From contig NZ_SORE01000003.1 of the NCBI RefSeq assembly GCF_004366595.1, positions 310,001-374,000 on the forward strand: a DNA stretch of 64,000 nucleotides, in the 5' to 3' direction. The notes beneath the pieces are model-generated. The model ran no database searches. It was not told the origin of the DNA and saw nothing but the letters and a program-made list of their open reading frames with translations. Both the position numbers and the translations under genes were made by a program. Origin of the DNA: Paraburkholderia rhizosphaerae. GTDB lineage: Bacteria > Pseudomonadota > Gammaproteobacteria > Burkholderiales > Burkholderiaceae. Positions within the stretch are counted from its first letter, which is position 1. Every line of letters starts with the position of its first letter. Positions 55,410-63,596 of the stretch are shown piece by piece.

Positions 55410-56690
55410 TTAGACTTCAGCTGCTTCGCTGACCGACACATCGCGCTGCATCACCGCGCGCAGCTTCGAGCGGTCAAGTTCGCGTTCCCACGCGGACACC
55501 ACCACCGTCGCGACACCGTTACCGACAATGTTCGTCAGCGCGCGGCATTCGCTCATGAAGCGGTCGATACCGAGAATCAGCACCATGCCCGACAGCGGAA
55601 TCGTCGGTACCACGGCGAGCGTCGCGGCGAGCGTGATAAAACCCGCGCCGGTCACCCCGCTCGCGCCCTTCGACGTCAGCATCGTGACGGCGAGCAGCGT
55701 CAGCTGTTGCGCGAGCGTGAGATCGGTGTTGGTTGCCTGCGCGATGAACAGCACCGCCATCGTCATGTAGATGTTGGTGCCATCGAGATTGAACGAGTAG
55801 CCGGTCGGTACCACGAGACCCACCACCGAGCGCGAGCAGCCGAGGTTCTCGAGCTTCAGCATCAACTGCGGCAGCGCGGCTTCCGACGAACTCGTGCCGA
55901 GCACGATCAGCATCTCTTCCTTGATGTACGCAACGAAGCGGAAGATGTTGAAGCCGACCACGCGCGCGATGATGCCGAGCACCACGATCACGAACACCGC
56001 CGAGGTCAGGTAGAACGTGCCGATCAGCTTGAGCAGCGGCAGCAGCGAGCCGATGCCGTACTTGCCGATGGTGAATGCCATCGCGCCGAACGCGCCGATC
56101 GGTGCGAGCTTCGTGATGATCTTCACGACGCCGAACAGCACGTGCGAAATGCCTTCGATGAAATTGGTGACCACCTTGCCGCGCTCGCCAATCGTCGCGA
56201 GCACGCTGCCGAACAGCAGCGCGACCAGCAGGATCTGCAGGATTTCACCTTGCGCGAAGGCCGACGAGATCGTGTCCGGAATGATGTGCAGCAGGAAGTC
56301 GACGGTCGACTGGCCGTGCGCCTTCGCCGCGTACGACGCGACCGCCTTGCCGTCGAGCGTCGACGGATCGATGTTGAAGCCGACGCCCGGCTTCAGCACG
56401 TGCGTCGCGATCAGGCCCAGCACGAGCGCGAAAGTCGACACGATTTCAAAGTACAGCAGCGCCTTGCCGCCGACGCGCCCCACCTTCTTCATGTCCTGCA
56501 TGCCGGCGATGCCGGTCACGACCGTACAGAAGATGATCGGGCCGATCACCATCTTGATCAGCTTGATGAACGCATCGCCAAGCGGCTTCATGTCGACGGC
56601 GAACGCGGGTGAGTAGTGTCCCAGCACAATGCCGATGATGATCGCGGCGATCACCTGGACGTAGAGGATTTTGTAGAAGGGCTTCTTCAC
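55410..56690 (-). CDS. dctA: C4-dicarboxylate transport protein (DAACS family)
   Basis: 426-residue proton symporter for succinate, fumarate and malate. Seen: [21 protein letters not shown], the serine-rich reentrant loop [32 protein letters not shown] and [20 protein letters not shown]. The GTG start at 56690 has AGGAA seven bases upstream. A sigma-54 promoter and several dyads lie upstream. The order dctA-dctB-dctD is collinear here. Confidence 0.96.
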   Translation of the reverse strand: MKKPFYKILYVQVIAAIIIGIVLGHYSPAFAVDMKPLGDAFIKLIKMVIGPIIFCTVVTGIAGMQDMKKVGRVGGKALLYFEIVSTFALVLGLIATHVLKPGVGFNIDPSTLDGKAVASYAAKAHGQSTVDFLLHIIPDTISSAFAQGEILQILLVALLFGSVLATIGERGKVVTNFIEGISHVLFGVVKIITKLAPIGAFGAMAFTIGKYGIGSLLPLLKLIGTFYLTSAVFVIVVLGIIARVVGFNIFRFVAYIKEEMLIVLGTSSSEAALPQLMLKLENLGCSRSVVGLVVPTGYSFNLDGTNIYMTMAVLFIAQATNTDLTLAQQLTLLAVTMLTSKGASGVTGAGFITLAATLAVVPTIPLSGMVLILGIDRFMSECRALTNIVGNGVATVVVSAWERELDRSKLRAVMQRDVSVSEAAEV

Positions 56691-56883
56691 GATGTGGTTC
56701 CTGCGATGGAGTGAGCGACTGGCTCGCCATGCTGCGCAATGCGGACGTGGGTTCGTACGCCTGTGCGCGGTGACAAGCCGCTACAAGACGACGATTTCAG
56801 AAGTACCAGGACAGGAATTCAGGCATCGTGTCTCCTTGCTTTATTTGTGAGCGGCGCCGTGGCGGGTCCGCGCACCGATCGAT

Positions 56884-56899
56884 TGCAAGGTCAATGCCA
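56884..56899 (-). promoter_or_regulatory. Sigma-54 promoter of dctA
   Basis: On the minus strand TGGCAT-TGACC-TTGCA has GG and GC 10 bases apart, the -24/-12 pattern. Located about 195 bp upstream of the dctA start. Several dyads (56942-57011) lie upstream, as expected for DctD binding. Confidence 0.85.
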
Positions 56900-56941
56900 A
56901 CTCGCGATGCGGGACTGTGCTTTGATTTACAAGGCTATTTT

Positions 56942-57011
56942 TCACCCGAACGGGTGAGCGCGTCCGATTTTCCGGAAATCCGGAATCGAGATGTCGGACA
57001 TTCCAGAATGT
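56942..57011. promoter_or_regulatory. Cluster of dyad elements upstream of dctA (probable DctD enhancer)
   Basis: Four inverted repeats in 70 bp: TCACCCG-AA-CGGGTGA (56942-56957), TCCGGA-AA-TCCGGA (56971-56984), ATGTC-G-GACAT (56991-57001) and ACATTC-CA-GAATGT (56998-57011). They lie 43-128 bp upstream of the -24 element, a typical enhancer distance. Which of them binds DctD is not known. Confidence 0.6.
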
Positions 57012-57053
57012 GAACGTAAGGTAAAACCCTGGCCGCGCCGACGCGCGCCATGC

Positions 57054-58121
57054 TCAGGCGCCTTCTTCGAGCACCAGCAGGTTGTCGTGAGAAAAGCCGA
57101 GCGCGACCGGTTGTCCCCGTTCAGGCAGCACGCGGTTCGGGTCGTTGAACAGGTCGAGCGAAATGACCGCGTCGTTGACCCGAGTCCGGATTCGCACTAC
57201 CGCACCCAGAAAACTCACCTCTTCGACAGTCGCCCGCAGCGTATTGCGGCCAATCGCCGGCGCTTCCAGCACGATCGCTTCTGGCCGTAACGCAAGCAGC
57301 CGTTTCTTGCCAGCGTCATCGGGAGCGAGGCTTCGGGTGGTCGTGAGTTCCTGGCCGTCCACGGCCATTCTGCCGGTAGCGGGATCGACGACGTGCCCGG
57401 ACAGAATATTCAGCGTGCCGACAAACGACGCGACAAAACGTGTGCGCGGAAAGTTGTAGATCTCGAGCGGCGTGCCGACCTGTTCGATGCGCCCTTCGTT
57501 CATCACCGCGATGCGGTCGGAAATCGACAGCGCCTCTTCCTGATCGTGCGTGACGAAGATCGACGTAATGCCCAGTTCGCGTTGCAATGCACGAATGTCC
57601 TGTCGAAGCGAAATGCGGATCTTCGCGTCAAGCGCCGATAGCGGTTCATCGAGCAATAGCACCTGCGGCTTGGACGCGAGCGCGCGCGCCAGTGCGACGC
57701 GCTGCTGCTGACCGCCGGATAGCTGCCACGGGTAACGATCGCCGAGCGACGGCAGCTTGATCAGTTCCAGCATCTCATCGACACGCTTGCGAATCGCGTG
57801 CGGCGGCTGGTGAGCGATGCGCAGGCCAAAGCCGATATTGTCCGCGACCGTCATATTCGGAAACAGCGCGTACGACTGGAACACCATGCCGACGTTGCGC
57901 TGCCGCGTGCGCAGATGCGTAACGTCGCGCCCGTCGATGCGGATCGCGCCACGCGTCGGCGTTTCGAAGCCGGCGATCATCCGCAGCACGGTCGTTTTGC
58001 CACAGCCGGACGGGCCCAGAAACGTAATGAACTCGCCGCGCTCGATCTGCATGTCGAATCGATGCAGCGCGGTGTTCGACCCGAAGGTCTTGTGCAGATT
58101 GTCGATTTCGAGGAAGGCCAT
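57054..58121 (-). CDS. ABC transporter ATP-binding protein
   Basis: 355-residue ATPase of the spermidine/iron/phosphonate importer class. Walker A GPSGCGKTT, Q-loop VFQSYALFP, signature LSGGQQQRVALARALA, Walker B LLLDEPLSALD, and H-loop VTHDQ. A C-terminal TOBE domain follows (residues about 270-350). Start 58121 (MAFLEIDNLHKTFGS) fits the family; the frame extends five codons more. Last gene of an operon with a glycerophosphodiesterase, a binding protein and two permeases. Confidence 0.94.
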   Translation of the reverse strand: MAFLEIDNLHKTFGSNTALHRFDMQIERGEFITFLGPSGCGKTTVLRMIAGFETPTRGAIRIDGRDVTHLRTRQRNVGMVFQSYALFPNMTVADNIGFGLRIAHQPPHAIRKRVDEMLELIKLPSLGDRYPWQLSGGQQQRVALARALASKPQVLLLDEPLSALDAKIRISLRQDIRALQRELGITSIFVTHDQEEALSISDRIAVMNEGRIEQVGTPLEIYNFPRTRFVASFVGTLNILSGHVVDPATGRMAVDGQELTTTRSLAPDDAGKKRLLALRPEAIVLEAPAIGRNTLRATVEEVSFLGAVVRIRTRVNDAVISLDLFNDPNRVLPERGQPVALGFSHDNLLVLEEGA

Positions 58122-58155
58122 AAGCGGATGCCTCAATCCATGCGTCGTCAGTGCG

Positions 58156-58956
58156 TCAGGTTTTTTGCGGCGTCATCGCGCGCGCCGAGCCGAATAGCTG
58201 GATCAAACCCATCGATGCCCACGTCACCGCAAAGGCGATGATCGCGAGCGCCGACGGCTCATACGCGCGATTCGCGCCGATCAGCTGCAGGTAAGGCCCG
58301 AACGCGGGCCGATCGAGCAGGCTAGCAATGGTGAATTCACCGATTACCACCGCGAACGTCAGGAACGCGCCCGACAGGATGCCGGAGCGGATATTCGGGA
58401 AGATCACCTTGAACAGAATGGTCGGCCAGCTCGCGCCGAGGCACTCAGCGGCCTCCGTCAGCGAGCGGATGTCGACCGCGCGCAGGCCCGCATCGACCGC
58501 GCGATACATGTACGGCAGCGACAATGTCACGTAGCCGAACACGAGCAGCAGGTCGGTCGCGCGCTCATTGCTGGTGAGCGGCAGGATCGAACTGCTGTTG
58601 TAGATGCGCAGATAGCCGAACACAATTACGATCGCCGGGATCACAAGCGGCAGCAGCGTAATGAACTCGACGATGCCGCGCAGTTTCGGCAAGCGTAGCT
58701 GCACCCAGTAGGCGGTCGGCACGACCAGCAGCACACCGACGACGATCGTCAGCACCGCCATCAGCATCGAGTAGCCGAACGAGGCCTGAAAATTCGGATC
58801 GGACAACACGACGCGGTAGGCGTCGAAGCTGTAGGTGCCACGGCGCATCCGCAAGCTGAACTCGAAGGTCGCAATGAGCGGAATCACGAAATACAGCGCA
58901 CCGACGATCATCGCGGTCCATGCGCCAACCCGTGACTGACGCGACGGATGTTTCAT
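58156..58956 (-). CDS. ABC transporter permease (second)
   Basis: 266-residue inner-membrane permease with six helices and the ABC coupling motif EAAECLGASWPTILFKVIFP. The frame runs upstream to 59955, but that upstream part is only the opposite reading of the first permease gene. ATG 58956 overlaps the first permease stop as ATGA, so translation is coupled. PotC/ThiP-like by size and sequence. Confidence 0.93.
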   Translation of the reverse strand: MKHPSRQSRVGAWTAMIVGALYFVIPLIATFEFSLRMRRGTYSFDAYRVVLSDPNFQASFGYSMLMAVLTIVVGVLLVVPTAYWVQLRLPKLRGIVEFITLLPLVIPAIVIVFGYLRIYNSSSILPLTSNERATDLLLVFGYVTLSLPYMYRAVDAGLRAVDIRSLTEAAECLGASWPTILFKVIFPNIRSGILSGAFLTFAVVIGEFTIASLLDRPAFGPYLQLIGANRAYEPSALAIIAFAVTWASMGLIQLFGSARAMTPQKT

Positions 58957-59891
58957 CGACGCCCCCTTTCGGCACGCGAACGCAGCCAGATATAACCGCC
59001 GTTCGACAGCCCCGTCACGACGATCATGCCGAACGCGAGCGCGTACCCGAGGTTCGGGTTGTGCATCACGTCGCCGCGAATCTGCGCGAACAGCAGGATC
59101 GTCACGATATTGAGCGAGCTGCCGGTCAGCGCATACGCGGTCGCGACCGCACCGAATGAATTCGCGAAAAGCAGCAGCGTCGCGCCGAGTACCGCTGGCC
59201 ACAGCACCGGCAACGCGACGTAGCGCCAATACTGGTACGCGGTGCCGCCGAGACAATCGCACGCTTCGCGCCACTCCCGCTTCAGCCCATCGAGCGCCGG
59301 CGTCACGATCAGCACCATCAATGGAATCTGGAAATACAGGTAGGTCAGCGTGAGTCCCCAGAAGCTCAAAATACTGAAACCCGTCGCGTACAGATTGATA
59401 CCCGCGTACTGCTTGAGCAGCATCGTGACGAGCCCGACGCGACCGAGCGTGCAGATAAACGCGAACGCAAGCGGCACGCCGGCGAAATTCGAGGCGACGC
59501 CTGAGAACGTCATCAGCGTGGGCCGGATCCAGCCGGGTAGCCGTCCCTGCACCGCCGCCCACGCGAGCAGTGAACCGAACAGCGCGCCGCCCGCCGCCGA
59601 TGCCGCGCTCACCTTGAAGCTGATCCAGTACGCGTCGAGCACGCCCTGCTGGAACAGGCCGCCGAAGTTCGCGAGCGTAAAGCGGCCGTCTGCGTCCTGG
59701 AACGCGCCGATCATCAGGAACGCGGTCGGCACGATCAGAAACAGTAGCGCGAACACAAAAAACGGCAACACGCCAATCCATGTCCAGAGCGCCGCGCCGC
59801 GCGCCGGTCCGTCGACCTGCGGCGCGGGCGTCGGCACCGGCGGCACCCGCAGATCCGCGTCGCCGCGCCCGGCGTCCGATGATGCATTCAT
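58953..59891 (-). CDS. ABC transporter permease (first)
   Basis: 312-residue permease with six helices after a Pro/Ala-rich N-terminal tail of about 30 residues. The coupling motif is REACDCLGGTAYQYWRYVALPVL. The start is ATG 59891 (MNASSDAGRG); the longer frame to 59957 adds residues unlike permeases. Partner of the second permease encoded directly after it. PotB-like. Confidence 0.93.
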   Translation of the reverse strand: MNASSDAGRGDADLRVPPVPTPAPQVDGPARGAALWTWIGVLPFFVFALLFLIVPTAFLMIGAFQDADGRFTLANFGGLFQQGVLDAYWISFKVSAASAAGGALFGSLLAWAAVQGRLPGWIRPTLMTFSGVASNFAGVPLAFAFICTLGRVGLVTMLLKQYAGINLYATGFSILSFWGLTLTYLYFQIPLMVLIVTPALDGLKREWREACDCLGGTAYQYWRYVALPVLWPAVLGATLLLFANSFGAVATAYALTGSSLNIVTILLFAQIRGDVMHNPNLGYALAFGMIVVTGLSNGGYIWLRSRAERGRR

Positions 59892-59963
59892 AGGCCACAC
59901 ACCTCGCGCAGATGCAGCGGAGCCGGCGTGCTTGCACGGCTGGGCCCCGCCGCACACATCCGT

Positions 59964-61076
59964 TTATTTGACGTTGGCGCCGACGACTGCGTCCCAGTGC
60001 TTCGTCACCGCTTCCTTCGTCGCGTCCTGCTGCGGCAGCGTCGGGAACACCGCGTTCTTGTACGCCGTCGCGGGCGGCAGCTTGTCGAGCAGCGCCTGCG
60101 GCACCTTCTTCGCGGCGACCAACTCGTTATAGCGCATCGGATGGCAGTAGCCGGCAAGCCAGCCGAGCTGACCTTCATCCGAGTACAGATATTCCATCCA
60201 CAGCTTCGCGGCGTTCGGATGCGGCGCGTAGGCGCTGATCGCCTGCACGTATACGCCAGCGACGACGCCCGTCTTCGGCACGACCACCTGCACCTTCGGA
60301 TTGCCCTTGAGCGTGTCGCGGTCGGCGAGCGCGTTGTAATCCCAGCGCACGATGATCGGCGTCGTGCCCTGCGCGAGCGACGCCGCTTTGCCGATCACCG
60401 GCACGAAGTTGCCGCTTTTGTTGAGATCCGCGAAGTACTTGAGGCCCGCCTGGTCCGCCTTGCTTGCATCGCCTTTCGCCGCTGACAGCCCAGCCGCGTA
60501 CACGCCCTGGATGGCCTGATTCGCCGAGCGCGGATCGCCGGCCAGCGCAACTGCATTCTTGTATTCGGGCTTTTGCAGGTCCGGCCAATCGGTCGGCACC
60601 TTGTCGATCATGTCGCCGTTCACCTCGAACGCGAGCACACCGTAGTAGTCCCCGTACCAGTAGCCTTCGGCATCCTTCGACGAATCCGGAATCGACTTCC
60701 ACGTCGACACCCTGTACGGCTGCAGCAGTCCCGCAGCCTTCGCCGACGGCCCGAACGACAGACCCACGTCGATCACGTCCGGCGCTTGCGGCCCCTTGTT
60801 GCCCTTGTTCGCCTTGATCGCTTCGATTTCATCGCCGGAACCGGCGTCCGGGTTCAGCTCGTTGACCTTGATCCCGTATTTCTTCTGGAAGTCGGCGATC
60901 ATCGGGCCATAACCGCACCAGTCGTGCGGCAGCGCGATCACCGTCAACTGGCCCTCCTGCTTCGCGGCGGCGATCAGCGCGTCGGGCGGCGCGGCGATGG
61001 CAGCGCCGGCCGCGGTCATCGCCGCAACGGCTGCCGCCGGAAGTGACAGCAAACAACGTGAGCGGGTCGAACTCAT
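59964..61076 (-). CDS. ABC transporter periplasmic binding protein
   Basis: 370-residue secreted binding protein with signal peptide MSSTRSRCLLSLPAAAVAAM ending near AAIAAPP. Mature start LIAAAKQEGQLTVIALPHDWC; also VIDVGLSFGPSA, WYGDYYGVLAFEVN and a late EYLYSDEGQLGWLAGYCHP. Class of PotD/iron-binding proteins. The linked glycerophosphodiesterase upstream suggests a glycerophosphodiester or other phosphorylated-alcohol ligand, but this is not proven. Confidence 0.9.
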   Translation of the reverse strand: MSSTRSRCLLSLPAAAVAAMTAAGAAIAAPPDALIAAAKQEGQLTVIALPHDWCGYGPMIADFQKKYGIKVNELNPDAGSGDEIEAIKANKGNKGPQAPDVIDVGLSFGPSAKAAGLLQPYRVSTWKSIPDSSKDAEGYWYGDYYGVLAFEVNGDMIDKVPTDWPDLQKPEYKNAVALAGDPRSANQAIQGVYAAGLSAAKGDASKADQAGLKYFADLNKSGNFVPVIGKAASLAQGTTPIIVRWDYNALADRDTLKGNPKVQVVVPKTGVVAGVYVQAISAYAPHPNAAKLWMEYLYSDEGQLGWLAGYCHPMRYNELVAAKKVPQALLDKLPPATAYKNAVFPTLPQQDATKEAVTKHWDAVVGANVK

Positions 61077-61167
61077 GTTTTTCTCCGTACTTTGTCGAAA
61101 ATGTGCTGCACTTTAAAAGCTTGTTGTTGACTTTGTACTTTCTATATCGGCGCCCGGCTCGACGCGT

Positions 61168-61932
61168 TCAGGACAACGCGTCATCATCGATCAGATCGAG
61201 GCGATCCGTGCAAATCATGTCGACACCCCAGTGCGCGAGCTGGCGCGCACGCGCGGGGTCGTTCACCGTGTACGCGAGTACTCGCAACCCGGCAGCGCGA
61301 ATCTCGCCAACGAGGGACTGTGTCAGACGCTTGTGATCCGCGTGCAGCGACACGCATTGCAGTTCGTGCACGATGCGCGGCCAGTCGTCCGGCACCGCCT
61401 CGAACAGCATGCCGCGCGGTAGCGCCGGTGCTGCGTCGCGCGCCGCGGCCAATGCCTGGCTGGAAAACGACGACAACAGCGGCGTTTGCGAACGCCATAG
61501 CGCAAGCGCCGCGGTAGCGACGAGTTCGCCGGTCAGCGCGTCGCGCCCGGCGCAAGGCTTGATTTCGATATTGGCGGCAAGACCGTCGCGCTCACAACGG
61601 GCGGCCGCATCGGCAAGCGTCGGCAGGCGTTCACCCGCGAAGCGGCGATCGAACCACGAACCGGCATCGAGCGCGGACAGTTGCGACCATGTGTGCGTCG
61701 CTGCCGCGCCGCGCCCATTGGTCGTGCGACCGAGCGAGTCGTCGTGCAGCAGAAACGTCTGATTGTCAGCGGACAGCTTTGCGTCGAATTCGACCATCCG
61801 GTAACCGTACTGCACGCACGCATCGAAACCTGCGAGCGTATTCTCGGGCGCGAGCTTGCCGCCGCAGCGGTGCGCGACAAGCCGTGGATACGGCCAAACG
61901 GCGGATTGGGCGGCGTCGATTCCGTTTCCCAT
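61168..61932 (-). CDS. ugpQ: Glycerophosphodiester phosphodiesterase
   Basis: 254-residue TIM-barrel enzyme hydrolysing glycerophosphodiesters to sn-glycerol-3-phosphate and an alcohol. Catalytic and metal motifs: LVAHRCGGKLAPENTLAGF (His and Glu), VEFDAKLSADNQTFLLHDDSLGRTTNG, and ANIEIKP. The C-terminal GVDMICTDRLDLI is also present. No signal peptide, so cytoplasmic, as in UgpQ. First gene of the ABC transporter operon; the binding protein follows after 91 bp. Confidence 0.93.
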   Translation of the reverse strand: MGNGIDAAQSAVWPYPRLVAHRCGGKLAPENTLAGFDACVQYGYRMVEFDAKLSADNQTFLLHDDSLGRTTNGRGAAATHTWSQLSALDAGSWFDRRFAGERLPTLADAAARCERDGLAANIEIKPCAGRDALTGELVATAALALWRSQTPLLSSFSSQALAAARDAAPALPRGMLFEAVPDDWPRIVHELQCVSLHADHKRLTQSLVGEIRAAGLRVLAYTVNDPARARQLAHWGVDMICTDRLDLIDDDALS

Positions 61933-62486
61933 TGTGTGTTCGCGAAGATCGATTCGATGCCGGTTGATCAGTCGATGCGGATTGATCGGATGAGACTCGA
62001 TTTTCTTCTTGTAGACGGCTGACAGGCGCCGTCTTCCCTACGGAGACAGCCATATCGGCGCGCGTCCCTGTCCTGCTCTGCTTACGACCTTTACTGTGCG
62101 GCGAACGCGTGGATCGTTGCCCGATGCGAATTTTGAGGATTCGCGAAGATTTCGGTGCACCGTCGACGCGGCGTTGCGGAATCCGTTTCGTTAACGTGCG
62201 AAGGCTAAAGTCAAAAGACCAAACTTGCAAGCTTCCAAAAAAGTACGCGTGTGCGCGCACACGATCGGCCGATTTGTCATTGCCGCGACATGCAATTTCG
62301 ATAGCTCGCCGTTCGCGCGACGCGCAAGCCAACCCGTGTGCATCGGCGCGGATCTTTGCGTGTCGCGCCAAACAATCAGGCAAGACACACTGAAAAGGCC
62401 GGTCATTGAATTGCGTCTCCCACCATCGGGAAGAAAGCTGGGCCGGATGACTGCGCTTACGCGGCAAGATCAAACGGCCGCATGTG
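61933..62486. other. Gene-free region between ugpQ and the two-gene unit
   Basis: 554 bp without a convincing gene; the frames here are short or lack codon bias. It contains the perfect 16-bp palindrome CGTGTGCGCGCACACG at 62248-62263. The ugpQ promoter probably lies near 61933-62030. Confidence 0.45.
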
Positions 62487-63011
62487 CTACGCGACCAGCA
62501 TGCGAACTTCCCGCTGCATGCGCGGTGTCATCTGGCGCACCTCCTTGGCCAGATTGATTTGCATTGCGGTAGACGCAACCTCGACCAGACTCTGCTCAAG
62601 GTTGTAATGCCCCTTCGCCTGCAGCCACGCGAGGATATCTGCTAAATGCCATACCGTCGTAGTGCCCTCATGGACGGGCGTCGGAAAACTCGTTGCGTGG
62701 GTGATCATCAGCTTGCGCATGTTTTGGCGTGTCACGCCGACCGCTTGCGCAGCATCGGTGAGGCCGACGAAATCGGGCGCCGCCTCAATCAGCTTGGCTG
62801 ACGGAACCGCCGTCTTGACGCTCGCCAGCGCACTAACGAGCGCTTCTTCGGCAGACCTCGCCTTGCGCGTAAATTCAAGCGCGATGCGCCCTGGCTGCCC
62901 GATGCCGACCAGTGCGTCGTCGCATCCGGCCGCGCCCAGCCGCTCAACGAGCTCGTTCATATCGGTGTCGGTTTCCGACAGCTGGTACTTCAGCGTAAAA
63001 ATGTACTCCAT
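62487..63011 (-). CDS. HTH protein, putative antitoxin of a HicB-like pair
   Basis: 174 residues. N-terminal alpha/beta domain of about 75 residues (MEYIFTLKYQLSETDTDMNE, GIGQPGRIALEFTRKARS). Then an HTH (residues about 81-125: DFVGLTDAAQAVGVTRQNMR, HLADILAWLQAKG). A C-terminal helical tail follows. The layout (small domain plus DNA-binding domain) resembles HicB antitoxins but the sequence is not a clear HicB. It starts two bases after the stop of the upstream gene, with AAGGAG inside that gene, so it is coupled. Function inferred from architecture and neighbour. Confidence 0.6.
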   Translation of the reverse strand: MEYIFTLKYQLSETDTDMNELVERLGAAGCDDALVGIGQPGRIALEFTRKARSAEEALVSALASVKTAVPSAKLIEAAPDFVGLTDAAQAVGVTRQNMRKLMITHATSFPTPVHEGTTTVWHLADILAWLQAKGHYNLEQSLVEVASTAMQINLAKEVRQMTPRMQREVRMLVA

Positions 63012-63013
63012 GG

Positions 63014-63295
63014 CTACTCCTTGTGCGCTACCTGCCTTGCGACAGACCGGTGCCTCGTGTGCGTCGTGCAGTTGTCGACAACCCGCATCAAAGCGTTTGC
63101 GTGATTGCCTGAGCTACGCGGCGTACGCCAGACACAGGTAATGCAAAATTCTCCGCAACGACATTCGTCGTCTTTGTACGGACAGTAGAGCTTTCCCCAG
63201 GCGTGAGCTCCACCAACGTCTACCCGCCAGCCGTGAGCTTCGGCGTGCCTGAGTGCTTGCTCGATTTCCTTCTTTGGATGAACTGAACGCGACAT
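63014..63295 (-). CDS. Small protein resembling HicA-type mRNA interferase, putative toxin
   Basis: 93 residues, starting MSRSVHPKKEIEQALRHAEA. The first 40 residues follow the HicA pattern: helix, then HGWRVDVGGAHAWGKLYCP, where the His in GGAHAW would match the HicA catalytic His. The next part is unusual, with six cysteines (CPYKDDECRCGEFC, CITC, DNC) that may bind zinc, and ends GNHANALMRVVDNC. The start at 63295 has GAGG five bases upstream. Precedes the HTH gene, giving toxin-antitoxin order. Confidence 0.55.
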   Translation of the reverse strand: MSRSVHPKKEIEQALRHAEAHGWRVDVGGAHAWGKLYCPYKDDECRCGEFCITCVWRTPRSSGNHANALMRVVDNCTTHTRHRSVARQVAHKE

Positions 63296-63326
63296 GCTGA
63301 CCTCAAGCTTAAAGAGTTTTCGACAG

Positions 63327-63342
63327 GTTGTCAAAAGACAAC
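63327..63342. promoter_or_regulatory. Dyad GTTGTC-AAAA-GACAAC upstream of the two-gene unit
   Basis: Perfect 6-bp inverted repeat 32 bp upstream of the first gene. It overlaps a TTGACA hexamer on the minus strand (63329-63334), so it could be the operator for autoregulation. The matching -10 hexamer is weak. Confidence 0.5.
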
Positions 63343-63532
63343 TTTATTGAGATGCAGCATTTTTTAGCGGTCGATCTCGGTCCGCCAATTTCGAAGAATG
63401 CAAAAGGATCCATGAATGCCCTCGCACCGTGTTCAAAGAACAAGCATCGTGCCGAGCAAGCGATGTCACATCAATATGCCAAACGATGTAGTCCAAACTA
63501 TTCTGTACCTACGCATCTGTCGGTGATCGAAA

Positions 63533-63560
63533 TAAAAAAAGCCCGCCTGGTTGGCGGGCT
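63533..63560 (-). terminator. Intrinsic terminator of lipA
   Basis: Arms AGCCCGCC (63540-63547) and GGCGGGCT (63553-63560) with loop TGGTT. On the minus strand it is followed by seven T and ATT. Four T also follow on the plus strand, so it could work in both directions. Lies 36 bp after the lipA stop. Confidence 0.92.
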
Positions 63561-63596
63561 TTTGCATCGATCTATCTGAACCAAAACGCAGCGTCT

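Larger units (their letters stand above)
56691..57053. other. dctA regulatory region
   Basis: 363 bp with no supportable gene. Holds the sigma-54 promoter (56884-56899) and the dyad cluster (56942-57011). Confidence 0.55.

Noticed and set aside
53109..56612. 1167-residue plus-strand frame opposite dctD, dctB and dctA
   Set aside because: Spans three well-supported genes on the other strand. Composition is extreme (Arg, His, Asp, Gln) and no domains are seen.
58957..59955. Upstream extension of the second permease frame to 599 residues, suggesting a fused protein
   Set aside because: The upstream part is an alternate reading of the first permease gene. The ATG at 58956 overlapping its stop gives a normal permease.
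62248..62263. CGTGTGCGCGCACACG palindrome as an operator
   Set aside because: It is alternating purine-pyrimidine sequence with no nearby supported start or promoter; listed only as part of the gene-free region.
62191..62406. 71-residue minus-strand frame before the two-gene unit
   Set aside because: No similarity, no ribosome site, and atypical codon use.
61766..62473. 235-residue minus-strand frame overlapping the ugpQ start
   Set aside because: Overlaps the N-terminus of ugpQ in another frame, is rich in Arg/Ser, and shows no domain or ribosome site.
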